Shown piece by piece: positions 39,268-45,328 of a DNA stretch of 45,328 bases. The position numbers and the translations under genes were made by a program. Under the pieces are notes generated by a model. That model was not told where the DNA came from, did no database searches, and saw nothing but the letters and a program-made list of their open reading frames with translations. Origin of the DNA: Nitrosomonas nitrosa (GTDB taxonomy: Bacteria; Pseudomonadota; Gammaproteobacteria; Burkholderiales; Nitrosomonadaceae). Numbering within the stretch: the stretch's first letter is position 1; each line of letters opens with the position of its first letter. The stretch is taken from assembly GCF_003051105.1 (NCBI RefSeq), contig NZ_QAOO01000023.1, positions 1 through 45,328 on the forward strand, given 5' to 3'.

Positions 39268-40209
39268 ATGCAAAATGTGGATCAAACAGCTATTTCAAAC
39301 GCAGAATCAATAATCAACACGCCACTTTCCACAACTCACCACGCTAACAAACATCATCCTAGCCCGTCCCCAATTAACTCTGAGAGGTTTTTGCTAAAAA
39401 GAGATCAATTTTATGCAGCTACTCCAGAAAAAAATGAAAATAACAAAATAATTCCCTCAGAGAAAAAGCAAAATGGGAATAAAAAAACAGACAGCATGCT
39501 TTTAGAACGAAATGGCTATAGCATTTATCTGATTAACTCATTTACACAACGAGTTAAAGTAAGCGAACTTATCAAGCGCATGTATGCTTCCCGTGGCTAT
39601 CTGACCGAAAGCACTGACGCTTTCTCAACAAATTTGCATCAATATACCTTTGAAGCACGTCAAGCACAACGACCGATCGGCACACTGACATTAACCATTG
39701 ACACAAACAAAGGATTACTTGCCGATACCCTTTACAAAAAAGAACTAGATCATTTTCGACAACAGGGCCACAGACTTTGCGAAGTATCAAAACTTGCCTT
39801 TATTCCCAAGAGCAGCTCCAAGGAAATTCTAGCAGCACTATTTCATTTAGCCTATCTGTACGCAAACGATTTGCATAGTACCCAAGATGCATTCATCGAG
39901 GTCAACCCCCGTCATGCACTCTTCTATCAACGCATGCTCGGTTTTCGCCAGATAGGTCAGCAACAAATCTGCCCTCGCGTAAACGCTCCGGCTGTATTAC
40001 TCCATTTAGGTTTAGCATTCATGGGAGCTCAAATCACTACCATGGCAGGGCAACTCCCCAGGCAGAAAGAAAGAAGTATATACCCCCTATTTCTCCCTTT
40101 TCATGAGGAACAACGAGTTATTCAACGCATTCAGCCTAGGCAAACAAACATGAACTCACATAGTCTCCCCAAAAGAATCGAACCATATTTATCGCTCGCG
40201 CCAGCTTAA
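39268..40209 (+). CDS. FeeM-like N-acyl amino acid synthase / PEP-CTERM-associated acyltransferase
   Basis: A 313-residue cytosolic protein. The first 80 residues are polar and probably disordered. The core (about 85-270) has an autoinducer-synthase-like GNAT fold, with CEVSKLAF, EVNPRHALFYQRMLGFRQIG and CPRVNAPAVLLHL, the signature of the FeeM family. FeeM makes long-chain N-acyl tyrosines from acyl-ACP; related acyltransferases accompany PEP-CTERM/exosortase systems. GAGG precedes the ATG by about 8 bases. It is driven by a perfect sigma-54 promoter and ends one base before the convergent pectinacetylesterase-like gene. The exact product is not predictable. Confidence 0.8.
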   Translation: MQNVDQTAISNAESIINTPLSTTHHANKHHPSPSPINSERFLLKRDQFYAATPEKNENNKIIPSEKKQNGNKKTDSMLLERNGYSIYLINSFTQRVKVSELIKRMYASRGYLTESTDAFSTNLHQYTFEARQAQRPIGTLTLTIDTNKGLLADTLYKKELDHFRQQGHRLCEVSKLAFIPKSSSKEILAALFHLAYLYANDLHSTQDAFIEVNPRHALFYQRMLGFRQIGQQQICPRVNAPAVLLHLGLAFMGAQITTMAGQLPRQKERSIYPLFLPFHEEQRVIQRIQPRQTNMNSHSLPKRIEPYLSLAPA

Positions 40210-40210
40210 C

Positions 40211-41482
40211 TTATGGAGCACCGCAATCGCTGTCACAGCTTAGGTTACGTAGTTCAGTTTCCTTATCATCCGTGACAAGTTGGCGCACCCAATCTACCAA
40301 AAAAGTATTTTCTGCACTATGTTCCAGGTAAAAATAGCCGATTGGTGGAATAGGTTTGAACAAATCTGTCAAACCAGTATGATATATCCCCGAGCCTATA
40401 TAAAAATAGGCATTCTTATTCAAAGAAACCATATCTAGCGTAGCTAGCATTCTGGCATGCCATTCCAACCACGGCCACGTTTCTGTAATACTCCATTCAC
40501 GTGGATCGACAGATCCACCATCAGTTTGTTGCATAACGTTTAAAAAGTACACCTGGACACTATCCCATGCGGTAGTATATTGAGCGAATCGATTTTTTTT
40601 AAAATAACCAGCCATATTCGTTACCAGATCTTGGTAAAACGTCTCAGCACCATATGCTCCTAAATGATCGATACCTGGAATCCAGGTTGCCAGCGTGCTT
40701 TCTACCCCCCACGGCCCACCGTCGTCGGATTTAAAAAACAGCTCGATAAATGGCTGCGTAAACACTCCCACACCCGCATCTGTTAATAAAGCAATAACTG
40801 TTTTATTTGGATACAAACTATGTAATCTCGAAAAATTGAGAATAGCACCATAAGACCCCGCACTAGACCCAGCCACCAGAACCTTCTCCGCATCTTTCCT
40901 GTCAATGTTGATTTTTATCCATTCCCGAACAGCCATGAAATTATCAAATCCACGATGCTGCACTATCACAGGATTACCTTCATTAACGAGTCCCAGTGGA
41001 TCACTGTACAACGTATCCTTCGAGCCAATATGCACGTCACCGGTGCAATAAGGTATAAATATAATACTCCATTCCCTAAAAGGGTTATCACTATGTGACA
41101 AGTCTAGAATGCCGCCAACCTGGCTCGGGTTATTCTCTACTTCAATAGCTGGATTATAAGCAGGGCGATCACCTACCATCAACGAAGTCAGGCAGGTTGA
41201 ACCATTCCAACAAGCACCCCCCCCATTAAAATAAATAAGGGTTTTATCTTTTTTCTTACCTTTTCTGTAATAGAAATGAAAGGCCTGATTGGACACTCCT
41301 GCATCATCCGGCAAATAACTAAAAGCGCAACCCGGCTTGATTTCTCTATGCAGACCATCATCATCGACCACTGTTGACAGAGCATTTGGCACTTCTATTC
41401 TCTGCCATCCATCCGCGAAAACACTAGAAACCAGTAAACACAGGACAACAATGACTAATCTCAGTAGTTGGTTGATTTCCAT
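40211..41482 (-). CDS. Secreted pectinacetylesterase-family (Notum-like) hydrolase
   Basis: A 423-residue protein with a signal peptide (hydrophobic residues 8-22, cleavage near VFA|DG). It has the pectinacetylesterase pattern: oxyanion segment YFNGGGACWNG (about 85-94), then IPYCTGDVHIG, then the nucleophile GSSAG with Ser207. The C-terminus carries a CDSDCG cysteine pair. Members remove acetyl or acyl esters from polysaccharides or proteins; a plant-pectin substrate is unlikely here, and modification of the cell's own exopolysaccharide is a guess. AGGAGG lies close before the ATG. No sigma-54 promoter matches upstream. Confidence 0.8.
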   Translation of the reverse strand: MEINQLLRLVIVVLCLLVSSVFADGWQRIEVPNALSTVVDDDGLHREIKPGCAFSYLPDDAGVSNQAFHFYYRKGKKKDKTLIYFNGGGACWNGSTCLTSLMVGDRPAYNPAIEVENNPSQVGGILDLSHSDNPFREWSIIFIPYCTGDVHIGSKDTLYSDPLGLVNEGNPVIVQHRGFDNFMAVREWIKINIDRKDAEKVLVAGSSAGSYGAILNFSRLHSLYPNKTVIALLTDAGVGVFTQPFIELFFKSDDGGPWGVESTLATWIPGIDHLGAYGAETFYQDLVTNMAGYFKKNRFAQYTTAWDSVQVYFLNVMQQTDGGSVDPREWSITETWPWLEWHARMLATLDMVSLNKNAYFYIGSGIYHTGLTDLFKPIPPIGYFYLEHSAENTFLVDWVRQLVTDDKETELRNLSCDSDCGAP

Positions 41483-41704
41483 ATTTTCCTCCTAGATTTA
41501 ACGTAAAAAGTAAATATGTAACGATTCACCCAAAAAGATCGGGGTACTAAATGCGCAGCGTAAACATATTGTGCCTACCTATATAATCGATAACATAGCC
41601 TTACTCTCCACCCAGCATGAGCTGCACCATCCAACACTATTTGAACAGCATAAGCAGGCTGCGCTCTTTATTAGCCATGGATTGTAGAAAACATTAACTT
41701 ATGA

Positions 41705-43000
41705 ACCTCTTGCAAAATTATCACGAGCTAGCCGAAAAAAGTTCAGTATCTGCTAATTAAAGCAAAATTTTTTGAGTGATCGTTTTGCTTTTTGTGTTGT
41801 TACGAGGCTATGTCATCGTTTCTTTCAAAATTTGGGCATACTTATCCCATCAACCGTTAAGATTGATGGCAAAAAATTAGTCAAAGCACTTTTACGTGAC
41901 TAAAGTCATCAGCTGGTTTGTGGTCAACTAAACGGCTACGTTTGTTCTCAGCCATAATTTCTTCTTTCAACGCCTGATTCCGGCGCGGATTCACATCAAT
42001 CAGCGGTACGTGGCCCAGTTGCGGGCCTATCTCACGAATCTGCGGTACATCATAGGCCGAGTCCATCAGGTCATACAGATTAACAGCCCGCTCATGCGTC
42101 ATGTACGCCAAAGGGATCGCTACCTGGCTATCATGAGTCGACGCCGATGTTAATACTCCACTCATGGGTATGCCGCCGTCTGCTACATCAAGATGTCGCT
42201 TGTAACCTATCCAACTCTCTTTATAGCCTTTACTATTCTGTTTAGTACCGACATCACAAGCCGTTGGTAGATCCGCAATCATATCGGACAGTGTCATGCC
42301 GCTCACCTGCCTTTCAATACGAGTTTGTTGCTTAACCCGATCTTCACCTTGTTTGGGGCGCCCCCGCCTGGTAGGTGCTGACTCAGTCACAGGTTTTTTG
42401 ACAGGTTTCTCTCTCGCTTCTATCGCCGTGGAATCACGAGAAAGGTGTCCCACTAATACTTCGGCATAATTCTTCCGGATCAATGCTTCATGCACGCGTT
42501 CCGGTAAACGTGATTTGGCAAACTCTGAAAATGCACGTGAAAACGTCCATTCATCTGGAACTTCATGCTTATTCTCCCAACCGCAAAGACGACGTAATGA
42601 TTTGTCTGTTGCCAACCGCTCCAGTAATGCCCGCGTCGTGGGCAGGTTATAAATCATCTTCGCCACAAATGCTCTTGCAATCGCTGCGCGATCCTGTGCC
42701 GGATGTCCTGGATAACCGCGATACGTCATGATGAATTCTTCTATACGAACTCATTCCAACGCAGTCACCAGTTCCTGTTGCTTCGCCGTTAGTGGACCTA
42801 ATTCTTCAGATAACCAGGGAAATAACGAACTTTGTATACTCAACCAAGTTTATGATAAAGTTTCTCGTAGCCTTTTCATTTGTTGACGATTTTCGAGTCT
42901 TTGACAATTCAACTTTATCACTTATGGATAGGCTACTCCCTCTTTTTTTGGCCATCCGGACTATTAATTCAGCTTAATTCTTGAATTTTGCAAGTCCCTC
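41705..43000 (-). mobile_element. Defective insertion sequence of the IS5/IS1182-like group
   Basis: The ends share an 11-bp inverted repeat: CTTGCAAAATT at 41709-41719 and its complement AATTTTGCAAG at 42984-42994. Between them lies a broken transposase gene (separate entry). The left inner part is nearly identical to 180-358. No clear target duplication is visible at the outer edges, so the exact boundaries are uncertain by a few bases. Confidence 0.75.
41881..42843 (-). pseudogene. Inactivated transposase (DUF772 / IS5-like DDE)
   Basis: The longest open part (41881-42729, 282 residues) has DRAAIARAFVAKMIYNLPTTRALLERL, LCGWENKHEVPDEWTFSRAFSEF and GHLSRDSTAIEAREKP, typical of this transposase group. 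Two lesions are visible. An in-frame TGA at 42751-42753 separates it from an N-terminal part (SEELGPLTAKQQELVTALE) that continues to about 42843. An internal deletion after AENKRSRL joins the gene out of frame to the last codons, so the C-terminal catalytic region (the RLKDEFGG-type segment kept in the relic at 326-433) is missing. It should make no active enzyme. Confidence 0.8.
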
Positions 43001-43067
43001 ACATGGTTAAACCTTTAATAGTCCCTGACAAAGCCTGGGATTACCTCGTTTATTTATAGAGATCAAA

Positions 43068-43847
43068 ATGATGAAAAGAATGCAAATATTTGAGTTTACA
43101 GACTTGCCATGGTGGCCAGAAGTTTTAAGAAGTTTGCTTACTGATTTTTTAGAACTATTGATGAAAGTAACGCAGCCTTTTTCGCCAAAGATATCATTAT
43201 TGACGGAAGTAATGAAGGAAACCAAACAAACTCGATTTGTTGATTTATGCTCTGGTAGTGGCGGCCCATGGTTAAGCTTAATAAAAGATCTCCAAAAGAT
43301 TTCTGGAGAGAATATTTCAATTCTGCTTACCGACAAATACCCCAATAGTGAAAGAGCAAAAAAATTAAATCCTATTTCTGGCTTAAATTACTTCCCTTAC
43401 TCTGTTGATGCTCTTGCTGTACCGAGTGATCTAAAAGGTATTCGAACTTTATTTAACGGGTTTCATCATTTTCCGCCAGATTATGCATTTGACATAATTA
43501 ATGATGCGGTAAAAAATGATCAGCCAATCGTAGTTTTTGAAATTCTTCAGCGGACATGGTTTGATTTTTTTTATTTTATGCTAACACCCATAAATTTATT
43601 ACTACTAACCCCATGGGTTCAGCCCAGATCGATCACAAGACTAATATTGACTTACTTGATTCCTATCGCCCCAATAGTAGTATCATGGGACAGCTTAGTT
43701 TCGATATTACGCTGTTATACCCCAGAGGAGCTCATGAATATGGCCCACCAAACAAATGCTAAACACTATATCTGGAAAACAGGAAAATACCGCCATAAAG
43801 GGTTGCCTGTAACTTTTTTAGTAGGATATCCAGCCAAAGAAAAATAG
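43068..43847 (+). CDS. Putative class I SAM-dependent methyltransferase with hydrophobic segment
   Basis: A 259-residue protein. The motif FVDLCSGSGGPW (about 57-68) is a glycine-rich SAM-binding loop, followed by ISILLTDKYP with the acidic residue expected at the end of strand 2, and FNGFHHFPP later. A markedly hydrophobic stretch (FYFMLTPINLLLLTPWV and LTYLIPIAPIVVSW) suggests membrane association. I do not recognise a specific subfamily or substrate. It lies just right of the IS and upstream of the PEP-CTERM gene, on the same strand but 240 bp away. The start could be 43068 or 43071. Confidence 0.6.
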   Translation: MMKRMQIFEFTDLPWWPEVLRSLLTDFLELLMKVTQPFSPKISLLTEVMKETKQTRFVDLCSGSGGPWLSLIKDLQKISGENISILLTDKYPNSERAKKLNPISGLNYFPYSVDALAVPSDLKGIRTLFNGFHHFPPDYAFDIINDAVKNDQPIVVFEILQRTWFDFFYFMLTPINLLLLTPWVQPRSITRLILTYLIPIAPIVVSWDSLVSILRCYTPEELMNMAHQTNAKHYIWKTGKYRHKGLPVTFLVGYPAKEK

Positions 43848-44021
43848 ATAGGCTCAAGGCTATCAAGCTTAATGCACACAAATTTCAACAAAAGGAATTG
43901 TCGAAAAATTTTACATTCACAAAAATATAATGAATAGCCAAAAACTAGAAGCTCACAATATTTACGGTATTATCATTAATAATCAATATATTATAACTTA
44001 ACAAATACCTAATACACATTT

Positions 44022-44037
44022 CGGCACGTATCTTGCT
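44022..44037 (+). promoter_or_regulatory. Sigma-54 (RpoN) promoter of the PEP-CTERM gene
   Basis: CGGCAC, five bases, then TTGCT: one mismatch (C for T) from TGGCAC-N5-TTGCW, with the essential GG (44023-44024) and GC (44035-44036) spaced by 10. The start would fall near 44048, about 56 bases before the ATG. It is the same type of promoter as that of the FeeM-like gene, suggesting co-regulation. Confidence 0.75.
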
Positions 44038-44103
44038 TATTTATTAATGGGGTAAAAATATTGCCTTTTATGTTGTAAAAAAACATCTTTTATGGAGAGA
44101 ATC

Positions 44104-44961
44104 ATGAAAAAATCTAACATGCTTGCATCACTGCTTGCAGCTATGGGTATAGCTATAGTTACGCCCGCATCAGCTGTAGTTATAGGTGGCATTAATTTTG
44201 GTGCATTAGGCGGCGATCCATCCAGAATCCACCTGGAAACAGCAACGCTTGCACAGCAAATTGTTACTGGAGATGGTCAAAGTTCACTTGCCTATGGCGT
44301 CATTAGTACTGTAAACGGATCTTCTAATTATTGCGGTGCTGCAGGCGATAGCTCTTGCTCCCTTTACTATGTTGCAAATTTTACTGGCTCCCAGAATTTT
44401 TCTAGTGGCTATGTGGAGTTTACGGGGGCCACGGTAGATCTTTATTACAGTAACCAACCTCAAGTAAATTTATTGACGTTTGATAACTCCCCCAATAATA
44501 TCGATTTTATAGATGACTTAACTCCATGGGTAAGCTTCACAGGACATGCCGGCCTTGGAGACCCTGCAAGTGCCAATGCAGTGTTGAATGCTTTTGGTAC
44601 ATTCGCTGGAGCAAGCCTTTCTTTTCTTGGTAGCGGCTTGCTAGATGTAGTTGGAGGATCAGGATTGCCAGGTGTTGCTGACTTTTTAAATGCTAATACC
44701 ATTGCAGATTCACTCGGTGGCTTTGCCGATGTTGCGATCACCTCATCAGCTAACAACTTAATATTAAATCCGAATGACATTTCAGCCGGACTTACCGGTA
44801 GCTGCGGAAGCGCCACACCACAAAGTGGCGATTGGTGCTTCCAAGGAACCGCTAACATACGGGGCAACACAGAAATTCCAGAGCCATCCATAATCGCCCT
44901 GCTCGGTATTGGTCTAATTGGCTTGACTTTTGCAAGCCGCAGACAAAGATTTTATCAATAA
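44104..44961 (+). CDS. PEP-CTERM sorting domain protein
   Basis: A 285-residue exported protein. GGAGAG lies just upstream of the ATG at 44104; an in-frame ATG at 44092 is itself part of that site, so it is unlikely. A signal peptide (MKKSNMLASLLAAMG..., cleavage near ASA at about 25) leads a Gly/Ser/Asn-rich mature region of low complexity with two cysteine pairs (NYCGAAGDSSC and SCGSATPQSGDWC). The C-terminus has IPEPS, a hydrophobic helix (IIALLGIGLIGLTFA) and a basic RRQR tail, the exosortase recognition tripartite signal. It is probably cut by an exosortase outside the window and released to the surface or matrix. The mature domain is unrecognised. Confidence 0.88.
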   Translation: MKKSNMLASLLAAMGIAIVTPASAVVIGGINFGALGGDPSRIHLETATLAQQIVTGDGQSSLAYGVISTVNGSSNYCGAAGDSSCSLYYVANFTGSQNFSSGYVEFTGATVDLYYSNQPQVNLLTFDNSPNNIDFIDDLTPWVSFTGHAGLGDPASANAVLNAFGTFAGASLSFLGSGLLDVVGGSGLPGVADFLNANTIADSLGGFADVAITSSANNLILNPNDISAGLTGSCGSATPQSGDWCFQGTANIRGNTEIPEPSIIALLGIGLIGLTFASRRQRFYQ

Positions 44962-44975
44962 TCAAGTAATGAGAA

Positions 44976-45010
44976 ACGAAACGCTCACAGCTTCAATATG
45001 AGCGTTTCGT
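44976..45010 (+). terminator. Hairpin terminator after the PEP-CTERM gene
   Basis: ACGAAACGCTCA (44976-44987) and TGAGCGTTTCGT (44999-45010) form a perfect 12-bp stem with an 11-base loop, 14 bases after the stop codon. The following bases are ATAAAGTGTTT, not a clean T run, but position and stem strength favour a terminator. Confidence 0.65.
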
Positions 45011-45172
45011 ATAAAGTGTTTAAGTTGTACCTGTTTCAATGATTACATTCACACAGCCCCGTAGTCGGTGATAAAAAACAGCGCAAAGATTCAATTTTAG
45101 CCTACACAAGAGAGCAATTTGCTATAAGATCAAAAATTCCTGATTTGAGCAATCTCAAAAATTTTTGCCTCG

Positions 45173-45328
45173 TCAGAAAAATTCGTGGGTAGTTTTAGGC
45201 ACAGGTAGTTCGCCAAGGGTATGATACAGAGCAATTTCAGTAGCATGAAAGGTTCGAAAGCCATAGGCTTTTCTCGTAATCAGTTTTGCTTTGGTATTGA
45301 AACCCTCGACAATTCCGCTGGAAAACTG
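45173..45328 (-). CDS. ISL3-family transposase, C-terminal end (cut by the window edge)
   Basis: The minus strand is open from the right edge to a TGA at 45173-45175, encoding 51 residues. It contains SGIVEGFNTKAKLITRKAYGFRTF and ATEIALYHTLGELP, the conserved C-terminus of ISL3-family transposases, including the glutamate of the DDE triad in IVEGFN. The rest of the gene and the other end of the element lie beyond the window. The frame is intact as far as visible. The element's near end is probably within a few tens of bases left of the stop. Confidence 0.85.
   Translation of the reverse strand, partial: QFSSGIVEGFNTKAKLITRKAYGFRTFHATEIALYHTLGELPVPKTTHEFF

Noticed and set aside
41500..41620. 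AGGCAC on the minus strand upstream of the pectinacetylesterase-like gene as a third sigma-54 promoter.
   Set aside because: There is no GC at the -12 position (the sequence reads GTTTA).
1..45328. CRISPR arrays, rRNA, tRNA genes and integrases.
   Set aside because: I looked for regular repeats, cloverleaf-like ends and recombinase motifs in the intergenic stretches and saw none that I could support.

Overview
The window looks like a chromosome segment of a betaproteobacterium, probably of the Nitrosomonas group (Nitrosomonadaceae). This is an inference from gene content: PEP-CTERM/exosortase-associated proteins, a FeeM-like N-acyl amino acid synthase, a HoxH-type hydrogenase subunit, a pectinacetylesterase-family secreted protein, and housekeeping blocks such as rpmB-rpmG, coaBC-dut and lysS/glnS. 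No 16S or other decisive marker is present.

Region 1 (about 1-18,500) is an AT-rich accessory island carrying a DNA phosphorothioation defence locus. A minus-strand operon reads: small ribbon-helix-helix gene, sspB (DUF4007 type), sspC (large P-loop ATPase), sspD (PAPS-reductase-like sulfur-transfer enzyme), then sspF, sspG and sspH (homologues of DptF/G/H). Most junctions are 4-nt ATGA overlaps. A large gene for the PT-associated putative methyltransferase family converges on it from the left. The expected logic is that SspBCD, fed with sulfur by a housekeeping cysteine desulfurase because no sspA is here, marks host DNA on one strand, while SspFGH attacks unmarked invading DNA. Unusual points are the RHH gene with a direct-repeat operator, a tandem duplication of about 126 residues inside SspH, a possibly leaderless sspF and a decayed ORF between the convergent ends. 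The left edge holds a relic of an insertion sequence, a second defective copy of which lies at 41.7-43.0 kb.

Region 2 (about 18,800-37,200) is GC-richer core genome. It contains a Cu+ P1B-ATPase, a TrkA/TrkH-type potassium uptake pair, lysS and glnS (divergent), an exosortase-associated TIGR04073-like protein, queG and tsaE (head to head), amiC, rpmG-rpmB, radC, coaBC-dut-DUF192, ffh, a CcsA/YpjD-like membrane protein and an SH3-domain lipoprotein.

Region 3 (about 37,200-45,328) is again accessory and AT-rich. It has a lone hoxH without its usual partners, a FeeM-like synthase gene behind a textbook sigma-54 promoter, a secreted pectinacetylesterase-like enzyme, an inactivated IS, a methyltransferase-like gene, a PEP-CTERM protein behind a second -24/-12 promoter, and the 3' end of an ISL3-family transposase that runs off the right edge. 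The two sigma-54 promoters and the PEP-CTERM/FeeM content suggest a shared regulon for exopolysaccharide/exosortase functions, whose exosortase and regulators lie outside the window.
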